Shown here: one piece after another, positions 26,525 to 33,718 of the stretch
Position numbering within the stretch: the stretch's first letter is position 1
How the letters are laid out: every line of letters starts with the position of its first letter
NCBI RefSeq assembly: GCF_026420845.1
Contig: NZ_JAOWCB010000002.1
Location: forward strand, 186,001-250,000
Direction: 5' to 3'
DNA length: 64,000 bases
Origin: Streptomyces sp. PR69
GTDB lineage: Bacteria > Actinomycetota > Actinomycetes > Streptomycetales > Streptomycetaceae
Notes under the pieces: generated by a model
What the model saw: the letters and a program-made list of their open reading frames with translations, nothing else
The model's database searches: none
Told to the model about the DNA's origin: nothing
Program-made: the position numbers and the translations under genes

Positions 26525-26923
26525 TCAGGAGTCGGCTTCGGCGTCCTGCGGGTACCAGCGCAGCTCCACGGTGTTGCCGTCCGGGTCCCGCACATAGATG
26601 GACTGGGCCTCGCCGCGCGCGCCGAAGCGCCCAACCGGACCCTCCAGCACCGTGAACTCCCCGGAGTCGATGACCTCCTGCCAGTCCAGCGGCTCCACGA
26701 CCAGGCAGATGTGGTCCACGTTGGACTCTCCGCGGGAGCGGTCGAGCAGATCGATGATCGTGGTCGGACTGACCCGCACAGAGGGGAACGGGACCTTGCC
26801 GGCCCGCCACTCCTCCACCCGCACCGGCTCCAGTCCCAGCGGCCCGCAGTAGAAGCCGAGGGAGCGCTCAACGTCCTGCACATTGAGCACCAGATGGTCA
26901 AAGTCCTTGACCTTCATACGCAT
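26525..26923 (-). CDS. VOC (glyoxalase/dioxygenase)-family protein
   Basis: 132 aa, two paired beta-alpha-beta-beta-beta units of the vicinal-oxygen-chelate superfamily. Probable metal ligands are His in KDFDHLVL near the start, His in VDHICLVV near residue 68 and Glu in NTVELRWYP near residue 120. The start at 26923 has GGAGG 6 nt upstream; a GTG 24 bp further out would also fit the frame. VOC proteins include glyoxalases, ring-cleavage dioxygenases and resistance proteins, and the exact reaction cannot be read here. Confidence 0.85.
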   Translation of the reverse strand: MRMKVKDFDHLVLNVQDVERSLGFYCGPLGLEPVRVEEWRAGKVPFPSVRVSPTTIIDLLDRSRGESNVDHICLVVEPLDWQEVIDSGEFTVLEGPVGRFGARGEAQSIYVRDPDGNTVELRWYPQDAEADS

Positions 26924-26976
26924 AGAGAACCTCCAGTCGTACGTCATTCAACACGCCGGCGCGGCGGCCCGGCCCG

Positions 26977-27825
26977 TCAGGGGGCCGCGGGCGGGGCGGG
27001 CGGCCAGGGGATCTCCGCCAGGGCGGGCAGCAGGGACTCCTCCTCGTAGTCGAGATGGGCGAGCAGCTCCTGCGTCATCCGGTCCAGTTCGGCCCGGAAG
27101 CGCCGCGGTTCCGCGGAGCCGGCGTCGGCCAGCAGGGCGAGAAGTCCGTCCTTGAGGCGGGCGACGGTCAGATGCTCCTCGCGGAGGCGGTCGAGCGCCT
27201 CACGCAGATGGGGGTGGTGGTCCGCCATGGAGGGGAAGAGATGGGCGTCCTCGCTGGTGTGATGGAACGTCAGCGAGTCGCAGAAGCCAAGACAATGCTG
27301 CCTGATCTGCATGCCGAGGCCCGGCGCGGGCGGTGCGCCCGGCCCCTGGTGGGCGGCCAGCGCGGCGAGGTGGGCGTCCGCCTCCGCCCGCAGATGCCGC
27401 AGCTGGGCGCGGAGCCAGGAGTGGACTTCGAGGAGTTTGGCGGCGAGCGTGTCGATCCGCTGTGCGGGCGCGCCGTCGCCTTCGGCTTCCTGCGGCTCGA
27501 TGCGCTCCAACACGACGGCGGCGGGGGTGCGGCGCTCGCCTTCGGCGGGGTCCGCGGGGCTCGCGAGGCCCGCGGAGTCCACGGGTTCGGCGGGTTCGGC
27601 GGGTTCGGCGGGCACCGCGATCGCGGCGAACGTCTCGCCGTCGAGCTCCACCCGCACCATGGGGTGGGCGAGAACATCGTCGTACCAGTCGGGGCGCCGG
27701 GACGCGCCGCCGTCGGAGGCGGCGATCAGCGGCGCGCCGTCGTCGGGGCGGCGCAAGAAGCCGAGGGTGACGGTGTGCTGCTGTCCGGATCGCGCGCCGG
27801 TGGTGGTCAGTTGAAGCCGGGGCAT
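26977..27825 (-). CDS. Deazaflavin-type nitroreductase domain fused to hemerythrin domain
   Basis: 282 aa. Residues 1-75 match the core of deazaflavin (F420)-dependent nitroreductase/quinone reductase proteins (TTTGARSG...TVTLGFL, then SDGGASRRPDWYDDVLAHP), but the usual first 40 residues are absent. A Pro/Glu/Ala linker follows, and about 125-275 is a hemerythrin HHE domain with likely iron ligands in H(S)WLR, TFHHTSEDAHLFP, REEH and HLDYEEESLLP. A flavin-like reductase joined to a di-iron oxygen or NO sensor suggests redox stress handling; that is inference. The ATG has only a weak ribosome-binding site. Confidence 0.82.
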   Translation of the reverse strand: MPRLQLTTTGARSGQQHTVTLGFLRRPDDGAPLIAASDGGASRRPDWYDDVLAHPMVRVELDGETFAAIAVPAEPAEPAEPVDSAGLASPADPAEGERRTPAAVVLERIEPQEAEGDGAPAQRIDTLAAKLLEVHSWLRAQLRHLRAEADAHLAALAAHQGPGAPPAPGLGMQIRQHCLGFCDSLTFHHTSEDAHLFPSMADHHPHLREALDRLREEHLTVARLKDGLLALLADAGSAEPRRFRAELDRMTQELLAHLDYEEESLLPALAEIPWPPAPPAAP

Positions 27826-27852
27826 GGGTATGCCGCGCCTGTCAAACGGCGA

Positions 27853-27885
27853 AGGGGCTGCCCGGCCACCGGCCGGACAGCCCCT
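27853..27885. terminator. Strong hairpin terminator downstream of the secreted-protein gene
   Basis: A 15-bp stem with one mismatch (27853-27867 with 27871-27885) and an ACC loop, 36 bp after the stop of the minus-strand secreted-protein gene and just before the nitroreductase-hemerythrin gene. It probably ends the transcript entering from the right. Confidence 0.65.
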
Positions 27886-27920
27886 CCTGTCAGTCAGCTG
27901 TGACTGAGGTCAGCTGACGA

Positions 27921-28319
27921 TCACGGGTTGGCGCAGATGGCGAACACGCTGATGCCCACCGACGAGTGGGCGTTCTGCCGGCCGAGCCCGATCCAGCCCC
28001 GGTTGTCGTCCGTGGGGAAGCTGCCGACCAGGATCGCGTCACTGCCCCGCGCCTCGGCGCCGCCGCCGATGACCACCTTGCCGCCGGGGCAGTAGACCGT
28101 GCGCCGCTGGAAGTTGGGGACGTTGGCATTGGGCAGCCGCACCACCTCGTAGCCGTCCACCGAGGCGGCGGCCGGGGCGGCTGTGTCATGTTGTCCCTGG
28201 GGTGCGCCGGCCGTGCCCGTCTCCGCCTGAGCGGCCCAGCTGCCGCCTGCCGCTAAGGCGAGGGCAAGGGCGGATGCGCCGATCATTCGCTTCGCACGCC
28301 GGGTCTTCATCGCCTTCAT
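27921..28319 (-). CDS. Small secreted protein, unknown function
   Basis: 132 aa. Lys/Arg-rich start, hydrophobic core and AQA cleavage site (about residue 32) form a clear Sec signal peptide; the mature part is about 100 residues with two Cys (VYCPGG and FAICANP) that probably form a disulfide. GGAGG 7 nt before the ATG at 28319 fixes the start. Similar small exported Streptomyces proteins exist, but no function was recognised. Divergent from the glutaminase gene, with a hairpin terminator behind it. Confidence 0.75.
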   Translation of the reverse strand: MKAMKTRRAKRMIGASALALALAAGGSWAAQAETGTAGAPQGQHDTAAPAAASVDGYEVVRLPNANVPNFQRRTVYCPGGKVVIGGGAEARGSDAILVGSFPTDDNRGWIGLGRQNAHSSVGISVFAICANP

Positions 28320-28571
28320 GACTGTGCCTCCTTGTCGCCGTCGGCGGACCCCCACCGGGCCCGCGCAGCGATGAGCCTGCCGCAGAGAAGCCGCCAAAGA
28401 CCCTAGAAACTGTGATAAACCGACCCTTCAGGTGGCCTGGAAGCGCATGGGGCACATGCCGCCCAGATCTGCGCCCCACACATGCCGCCGTCCCCCGGTG
28501 CGCGCGCACGCTGCGGACGGCCGCGCGGGACGATCCCCCGGCGCGTGCCGCCGCGCCCCCCAGGAGCCACA

Positions 28572-29498
28572 ATGTCCGATGTGAACCTGCACCAGACCCT
28601 GCACGACGCCATGGAATCCGCCCGTCCGGTGATCGGCCGCGGCAATGTCGCCGACTACATCCCGGCCCTGACCGAAGTCGATCCGCATGCCTTCGGCATG
28701 GCCCTGGCGACCGTGGACGGCGAGGTGTACGGGGTCGGCGACTGGGAGCAGCCGTTCTCCATCCAGAGCGTGTCCAAGCTCTTCACGCTCGCGCTCACGC
28801 TCAGCCATGGCCCGCACGGCGACGAGCTGTGGAAGCGCGTGGGCCGCGAGCCCTCCGGCAACCGGTTCAACTCTCTGGTGCAGCTGGAGACCGAGCACGG
28901 CATCCCGCGCAATCCGTTCATCAACGCGGGCGCCGTCGTCGTCACCGACCGGCTGCACACCCTGACCGGGGACGCCGCCGGGGCCGTACGGGAGTTCCTG
29001 CGCGCCGAGTCGGGCAACCGGCACCTGGACACAGACGCCCGGGTCGCCGCCTCCGAGGCCCTGCACGGTCACCGCAACGCCGCCCTCGCCCACTTCCTGG
29101 CCAGCTACGGCAATCTGGAGAGCCCGGTCGAGACCGTCCTCGACCACTACTACGCGCACTGCTCCATCGCCGCGAGCTGCCGCGACCTCGCCCTGGCCGG
29201 AGGCTTTCTGGCCCGCCACGGCTTGCGCGCCGACGGCGCCCGGCTGCTGCCCCGCAGCGACGCCAAGCGGATCAACGCGGTGCTGCTGACCTGCGGCATG
29301 TACGACGCGGCGGGGGAGTTCGCCTACCGCGTCGGGCTGCCCGGCAAGAGCGGCGTGGGCGGCGGCATCCTCGCGGTCATCCCGGGCCGCGGCACCCTGT
29401 GCGTCTGGAGCCCGGCGCTCGACCCGGCGGGCAACTCCCTCGCCGCCGTCCACGCCCTGGACGCGTTCACGACCATGACGGGCTGGTCGATCTTCTGA
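28572..29498 (+). CDS. glsA: Glutaminase
   Basis: 308 aa serine-dependent glutaminase hydrolysing glutamine to glutamate and ammonia. The beta-lactamase-like SxxK motif is at Ser66-Lys69 (SVSK), with NRFNS, NPFINAGA, YGNLESPVETVLDHYY and GKSGVGGGI blocks of the GlsA family. Full length and intact. Start ATG 28572 follows CAGGAG at 28561. No regulatory C-terminal STAS or cNMP domain is present. Two hairpins follow the gene. Confidence 0.95.
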   Translation: MSDVNLHQTLHDAMESARPVIGRGNVADYIPALTEVDPHAFGMALATVDGEVYGVGDWEQPFSIQSVSKLFTLALTLSHGPHGDELWKRVGREPSGNRFNSLVQLETEHGIPRNPFINAGAVVVTDRLHTLTGDAAGAVREFLRAESGNRHLDTDARVAASEALHGHRNAALAHFLASYGNLESPVETVLDHYYAHCSIAASCRDLALAGGFLARHGLRADGARLLPRSDAKRINAVLLTCGMYDAAGEFAYRVGLPGKSGVGGGILAVIPGRGTLCVWSPALDPAGNSLAAVHALDAFTTMTGWSIF

Positions 29499-29548
29499 TC
29501 CGGCACCCCCCCGGTGCACTCGGGGCATTGACAAGGTGTCATAATGAC

Positions 29549-29590
29549 GGTGTAGCCCTTCGCGTATCCCCCGTCGCGAAGGGCTACACC
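29549..29590. terminator. Perfect 16-bp hairpin after glsA
   Basis: Inverted repeat GTGTAGCCCTTCGCG / CGCGAAGGGCTACAC plus one more G-C pair, with a 10-nt loop, 51 bp after the glsA stop. No U-tract. It could terminate glsA or form part of a small RNA. Confidence 0.6.
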
Positions 29591-29681
29591 CTTGTGCGCG
29601 GTTTGCATGCGCATCGCTTCCGGCGGTCTCGGCCGGTCACCGCGCCAGGGCAGCGGGCAGGGCGGCAGGCAGGGCGGCAGG

Positions 29682-29725
29682 CACGGACAAGGGACTCCCC
29701 TCGTGGCCCCCTGTCCGTGTTTTTT
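29682..29725 (+). terminator. Rho-independent terminator with U-tract
   Basis: CACGGACA (29682-29689) pairs with TGTCCGTG (29712-29719), extended by a GGG/CCC pair after a bulge, and is followed directly by six T. Such a classical U-tail is uncommon in Streptomyces. It lies 184 bp after glsA and beyond another hairpin, so it may end a separate short transcript. Confidence 0.7.
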
Positions 29726-29728
29726 CGA

Positions 29729-29753
29729 GTTAACAGTGGCGTAGAGTGTTTAC
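29729..29753. promoter_or_regulatory. Candidate operator and promoter of the EspR-like regulator gene
   Basis: GTTAACA (29729-29735) and TGTTTAC (29747-29753) form a 7-bp inverted repeat with one mismatch and 11 bp between arms. TAGAGT at 29742-29747, a good -10 hexamer, overlaps the right arm. The site is about 125 bp before the regulator gene, as expected for autoregulation. Confidence 0.45.
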
Positions 29754-29878
29754 GCAAGCCCGGCCCGATCCCCTTCGAAGGGCCGCCCCGCTCCCTCGCG
29801 CACGCCATGGCGTCCGTGACAGGGTTGGATACGTATAAGCCCGTTGACCGCGGGCCGATGTGAACGTGGGGGATCCGG

Positions 29879-30343
29879 ATGGTTGGCAACGGAGCGTCGC
29901 GCACACCCGAGCTGAAGACGCTGCAGCAGAAGGTCGAGTACATGGTGGAGAAGACCTTCCCCGGCGAGAAGGTCTCGGGGCGGGCCTTCGCCGAACTGGT
30001 CAGACAGCGGGGCGGTTCGCTCTCGCACAGTTATTTCTCCAATATCCTCGCCGGGAAGGTCACCCACCCCTCGGAGGACATCCTCAAGGCGCTGGGACTG
30101 GGCTTCGGGGTGGACTGGCGGTTCTTCAAGGAGGAGTCCGAGGTCGTCGACGACGTCGTCGCCGGACTGCAGTTCCTGGCCAGGCGGCGCACGGGAGAGA
30201 TCAGCGGTGTGGCCGGGCGGGGCGTCGGAGAGGACGGGCTGCCGCCGGAGCTGCTGCAGTTCGCCCTGTCCCTCCTGGAGGAGGCCAAGGAGAAGCAGAC
30301 GGGAGAGAGGCAGGGCGAAGAGCCGGCACTCGGGGGACAGTAA
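29879..30343 (+). CDS. EspR-like helix-turn-helix regulator
   Basis: 154 aa. Residues about 12-90 resemble the N-terminal DNA-binding domain of mycobacterial EspR: a kinked helix with TFPGEKVSGRAFAEL, then SHSYFSNILAGKVTHPSEDILKALGLGFGV, where the recognition helix and the turn to the next helix are visible. The C-terminal part is helical and Glu/Lys-rich, probably for dimerisation. It precedes a metalloprotease gene of ImmA/IrrE type by 51 bp, a pairing known from mobile elements in which the protease cleaves the repressor. Start at ATG 29879 after GGGGGA. Confidence 0.75.
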   Translation: MVGNGASRTPELKTLQQKVEYMVEKTFPGEKVSGRAFAELVRQRGGSLSHSYFSNILAGKVTHPSEDILKALGLGFGVDWRFFKEESEVVDDVVAGLQFLARRRTGEISGVAGRGVGEDGLPPELLQFALSLLEEAKEKQTGERQGEEPALGGQ

Positions 30344-30394
30344 ACTCGCCGATCGCATGTCACCCGTACGAGTGACGACGATCAAGAGGCCCCC

Positions 30395-31045
30395 ATGTCC
30401 ATGCGCGAGCTGCGGAAAGAGTGCGAAGCCGGACTCGCCGACCTGCCCATCCCGGCTCCCTTCAGCATCGAGGGGCTGGTGGCCAATATGGAGGCGGCCC
30501 GCGGCCGCACCATCGTGCTGCGCGAGCTGCCCGACAGCCTGGCCCGGGTCAACGCCGCCTGCGGGCTGCGTTTGAAGGCCGGCGGCACCAGCTTCGTCCT
30601 CTACCGCAAGCGCCCGACCGCGTACCAGACGCAGCACGTCATCCTGCACGAGCTGTGCCACGAGTGGTTCGACCACGGCACGTCCCTGGACGCCGAGCAG
30701 CTCCAGGCGCTGCTGCCGGTCTTCGACGCCTCGCTGATCGGCCGGGTCCTCGCCGGCGGCGGCACGGTGCAGGCGCGGGCCCAGTACGACACCCATGACG
30801 AGCGGGTCGCCGAGTTCGGCGCGTCCCTCATCCCCCGTATGGCCCGGGACGTGGCCAGCGACGACATGGTCGGACGGCTGGCCAACTCCCTCTCCCGCCC
30901 CGTCGCCCACCGGCGGCGCGGCGTCTTCGGCCTCCGCCGCGGCGCTCCCGGCGCCCCCGGCAATCCCAACACCCCCGGCACCCCCGGCACTCCCCACGCT
31001 CCCGGCGCCCCCGGCGACCCCAGCGAACCCAAGGACCAACCGTGA
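30395..31045 (+). CDS. ImmA/IrrE-type metalloprotease
   Basis: 216 aa. The zinc motif HELCH is at residues 85-89 (HEXXH, followed by EWFDH), inside a domain that begins at about residue 20 and matches the ImmA/IrrE-like fold. The last 35 residues are Pro/Gly repeats (PGTPGT type). The ATG at 30395 follows AAGAGG. Its stop overlaps the next gene by GTGA. The likely substrate is the neighbouring EspR-like regulator, by analogy with ImmA cleaving ImmR; that is inference. Confidence 0.75.
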   Translation: MSMRELRKECEAGLADLPIPAPFSIEGLVANMEAARGRTIVLRELPDSLARVNAACGLRLKAGGTSFVLYRKRPTAYQTQHVILHELCHEWFDHGTSLDAEQLQALLPVFDASLIGRVLAGGGTVQARAQYDTHDERVAEFGASLIPRMARDVASDDMVGRLANSLSRPVAHRRRGVFGLRRGAPGAPGNPNTPGTPGTPHAPGAPGDPSEPKDQP

Positions 31046-32706
31046 CCGCCCTCGACCTCGCCGGCTATCTCATCGCCGGGCTGATGACCGCCGTCGCCCT
31101 GTGGCGCATGCCCGCCGCCCTCTGGGGCGACGAGGAGGACAAGCGCCGCCGCGCCCTGTGGGGCTGTTACGCCGGGTTCGCCGCCGCCCTGTGGACGAAG
31201 ACCCAGATCGTCCGCACCGAACTCAACAACAGCCCGGTCGTCGACCTCGCCGTCCTCATCAAGCACTACACGGCGACCATCGCGATCCTGGCCATCCTCA
31301 GCTATATCGTCGCGATCTACGGCCACTACCCGGAGGGCGGGACCGTGCCGCGCCATGTGCGGTTCGCCCGGGTGATCCAGCAGGTCGCGGCCAAGGCGTC
31401 GATCGCCACCCTGATCCTGCTCACGGTGCTGTTCTTCACCGTGGTGGACCGCTCCACCCCCTCCGACCGCTTTGTCTCCGACCATGCCGGCCAGTGGGGC
31501 GCGACGCTCTATATGACCGTCTTCTACCTCTACCTGGGAGCGGCGTCCGCCGTCTGCGCCTACCAGTGGGCGCTGGCCACCGCCAACGCCTCCGTACGGC
31601 ATCTGCGCATCGGCCTCGGCATGATGACGTTCGCCATGTTCATCGGCGTCGGCTACACCGTCAGCCGGACGCTGTTCCTGTGGATCAGCGTCGTCGCGGA
31701 GCCCGGACGGGACTTCGCCCGCACCTTCGACAAGGCCACGGAACTGGCCCAGGTGGTGCTGTTCGCGTTCTTCGCCCTCGGCGCGTCCCTCCCCGCCTTC
31801 GGCAAGGGCTGGCGGCGCGCCCGGCTGTGGCGGGCCCAGACCCGGCTGCACCCGCTGTGGCGCGAGCTGATGACCGCCTTCCCCGACCAGCCCTTCGCGC
31901 CGCCCGCCCCGCTGGCCCGCGAACTCACCCGGTTCGACACCCCCGCCGATCTGCGCGTCGACCGCTGGTCCGCCGATATCGCCGACGCGGTGGAGAAGCT
32001 GCGGCACTATGTGCCCGACGCCCTCCTCCCGGCCGCCAAGGCGGCGGCCGCCCGTCGCGCCCCGGACGACCCCGACAGGGCAGGCCCGCTCGCCGACGCG
32101 TACTGGATCAGGGCCGCGCTCGCCGCCAGGAGCGACGGCGCGCCGGCCGGCCGGGCCGCGGCGGGCGTCGAGGCGAACCACGCCGCCGACCAGGACGGCG
32201 AGGTCGCCTGGCTGATGCGGGTGGCGGCGGCATTCCGCAGCATCGACGAGCGCCAGGCGCGGGAGGCGCTGACCGAAGCGCGCCGGGCGACGGCCGGTGA
32301 GCCGGCCACGGGCCCGACCGCGGAGTCGGCCGCAGGCCCCGCCGCACAGACGGCCACGCAATCGGCCGCGGGCCCCGCCGCGGAGTCGGCCGCAGGCCCG
32401 ACCGCGCAGACGGCCACACAATCGGCCGCGGGTGCCGCCGCGCAGACGGCCACGCAGTCGGCCATAGGCCCGGCCGCACAGACGGCCGCCAGCCCCGCCA
32501 CGCAGACGACCGCAGGCCCCGCCGCACAGACGGCCACACAGACGGCCGCAGACCCGACCGCGCAGACGGCCACACAATCGGCCGCAGGCCCCGCCGCACA
32601 GACGGCCACACAGTTGGCCGCAGGCCCGACCGCGCAGACGGCCGGTGAGTCGGTCGCAGGCTCGGCCGCGCAATCGGCCGCAGGCCCGGCCGGGGCCGCC
32701 GTATGA
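31042..32706 (+). CDS. MAB_1171c-like polytopic membrane protein with repeat tail
   Basis: 554 aa. Residues 1-260 hold about seven transmembrane helices (first near 4-24, then 40-58, 68-95, 115-135, 155-175, 195-220 and 230-250), matching the MAB_1171c family of putative transporters that sits beside XRE and ImmA-type genes in actinomycetes. A soluble Arg/Glu-rich domain follows (about 265-415). The last 135 residues are an Ala/Thr/Gln repeat in which AQTATQ occurs six times. GTG start overlaps the protease stop, and the stop overlaps the PAP2 gene. No transport activity is established for the family. Confidence 0.75.
   Translation: MTALDLAGYLIAGLMTAVALWRMPAALWGDEEDKRRRALWGCYAGFAAALWTKTQIVRTELNNSPVVDLAVLIKHYTATIAILAILSYIVAIYGHYPEGGTVPRHVRFARVIQQVAAKASIATLILLTVLFFTVVDRSTPSDRFVSDHAGQWGATLYMTVFYLYLGAASAVCAYQWALATANASVRHLRIGLGMMTFAMFIGVGYTVSRTLFLWISVVAEPGRDFARTFDKATELAQVVLFAFFALGASLPAFGKGWRRARLWRAQTRLHPLWRELMTAFPDQPFAPPAPLARELTRFDTPADLRVDRWSADIADAVEKLRHYVPDALLPAAKAAAARRAPDDPDRAGPLADAYWIRAALAARSDGAPAGRAAAGVEANHAADQDGEVAWLMRVAAAFRSIDERQAREALTEARRATAGEPATGPTAESAAGPAAQTATQSAAGPAAESAAGPTAQTATQSAAGAAAQTATQSAIGPAAQTAASPATQTTAGPAAQTATQTAADPTAQTATQSAAGPAAQTATQLAAGPTAQTAGESVAGSAAQSAAGPAGAAV
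32290..32700. repeat. In-frame minisatellite at the 3' end of the membrane-protein gene
   Basis: Imperfect tandem units of about 36 bp, each coding for roughly AAGPAAQTATQS, fill the 3' end of the gene. Units differ at third codon positions and a few first positions, so the array has drifted. Their regular spacing might be mistaken for CRISPR, but there are no unique spacers and the reading frame is open. Confidence 0.85.
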
Positions 32707-33554
32707 GCGCGACCGCTACCGGCATGCCCGCAGCCGACGAGCCCGGGGCGACCGCCGAGGCAACGGCCACCGCGGCCCGCGACCCGCACAAGGCGGCCCC
32801 GGAGGCAGCGACCGCCGAGGCAGGCCACCCACAGCAAGCAACCCCGACAGCAAGGAACCCGCAGACAGCGACCCCGACGGCTGGGGCGCCCACGGCAGGG
32901 CCCCCGGCTGCCGAGGCCGCGATCGGGACGGACGGCGGCGAGGCCACGACCAGGACAGGCGCCGCTGAGGCTGCGGCCGGGACAGGCGTCGCCAAGGCTG
33001 CCCGCCGTGTGACCGACGTCCTGCAGCCCCGCAACGTCCTCCTCGTCGGCATGCTCGGCATCGGCCTCGCCGCCGCCGGCGACTGGACCGGCCTGGCCTG
33101 GGGGTTCCTGGGCGCGCTGTGCGCGGGGCTCATCCCCGCGGGCTATATCGAGTGGGAGCGCGGCCGCGGCACCTGGGGCGACCGGCACGTCGTCGACCGC
33201 ACCCAGCGCGCGCCGATCTTCTTCGTGATCCTCGGCTCACTCGGCACGGGCTCCGCCGTGATGGCCGCCGGCCAGGCCCCGGCCGGCATCCTCGCCTCGA
33301 TGCTCGGGCTCTGGGCCATGACCGTCGGGCTCCTCGCCGTCAACACCGTGTGGAAGATCTCGGTGGACTCGGCGGTCGCCTCGGCCGTCGTCGCACTGCT
33401 GTCCGCCGTGCACTCCCCCTGGTGGCTGCTCGCCTACACCCTCACCGCCGCCGTCTGCTGGTCCCGCGTCGCGCTCTCGTACCACACCGTCGCGCAGACG
33501 GTCGCAGGAGCGTCCCTCGGAGCGGCCGCGGCGACGGCCCTGCTCTTCGTCTGA
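32703..33554 (+). CDS. PAP2-like membrane protein with altered active site
   Basis: 283 aa. The first 95 residues are low-complexity Ala/Thr/Gly/Pro sequence. About five or six transmembrane helices follow. The C-terminal part is PAP2-like: KISVDSAVASAVV stands where KxxxxxxRP and PSGH are expected, and SRVALSYHTVAQTVAG corresponds to SRxxxxxHxxxD. His in the last motif is kept but PSGH is replaced and Asp is Gln, so phosphatase activity is doubtful. ATGA overlap with the previous gene places it as the fourth gene of the operon. Confidence 0.7.
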   Translation: MSATATGMPAADEPGATAEATATAARDPHKAAPEAATAEAGHPQQATPTARNPQTATPTAGAPTAGPPAAEAAIGTDGGEATTRTGAAEAAAGTGVAKAARRVTDVLQPRNVLLVGMLGIGLAAAGDWTGLAWGFLGALCAGLIPAGYIEWERGRGTWGDRHVVDRTQRAPIFFVILGSLGTGSAVMAAGQAPAGILASMLGLWAMTVGLLAVNTVWKISVDSAVASAVVALLSAVHSPWWLLAYTLTAAVCWSRVALSYHTVAQTVAGASLGAAAATALLFV

Positions 33555-33718
33555 CCACTGGCCGCTGACCGCCCTCGGAACGGCTGCGGGACGGCCGCGG
33601 CAGGGCGTATTTGCGCCAATCACCGGCCATCCGCCGGAGGCAGACCTTCCGATGCGGTGCAATGACGCCACGGGGTGCGGTGACGGCGGAGAGCACGGCA
33701 CGCAGGGGAGGCGGCACG

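Larger units (their letters stand above)
29499..29878. other. Hairpin-rich intergenic region between glsA and the EspR-like regulator
   Basis: 380 bp without a convincing ORF. It holds a short palindrome TGACAAGGTGTCA near 29529-29541, a perfect 16-bp hairpin, a purine-rich GGCAGG direct-repeat patch (29656-29680), a U-tailed terminator and, next to the regulator gene, an inverted repeat around a TAGAGT motif. A small transcript ending near 29725 is possible. Confidence 0.6.

Noticed and set aside
28428..29534. Minus-strand open frame opposite glsA
   Set aside because: Mirrors the glutaminase gene, has no recognisable domain and lacks a start site with a ribosome-binding sequence.
29528..29545. 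TTGACA with a nearby TAATGA as a promoter
   Set aside because: The spacing is only about 8-9 bp, too short for a sigma-70-type promoter; a palindrome TGACA-AGG-TGTCA is a better reading.
32290..32700. CRISPR-like periodicity
   Set aside because: Units are coding, in frame, of about 36 bp and have no unique spacers between them; no cas genes are near.
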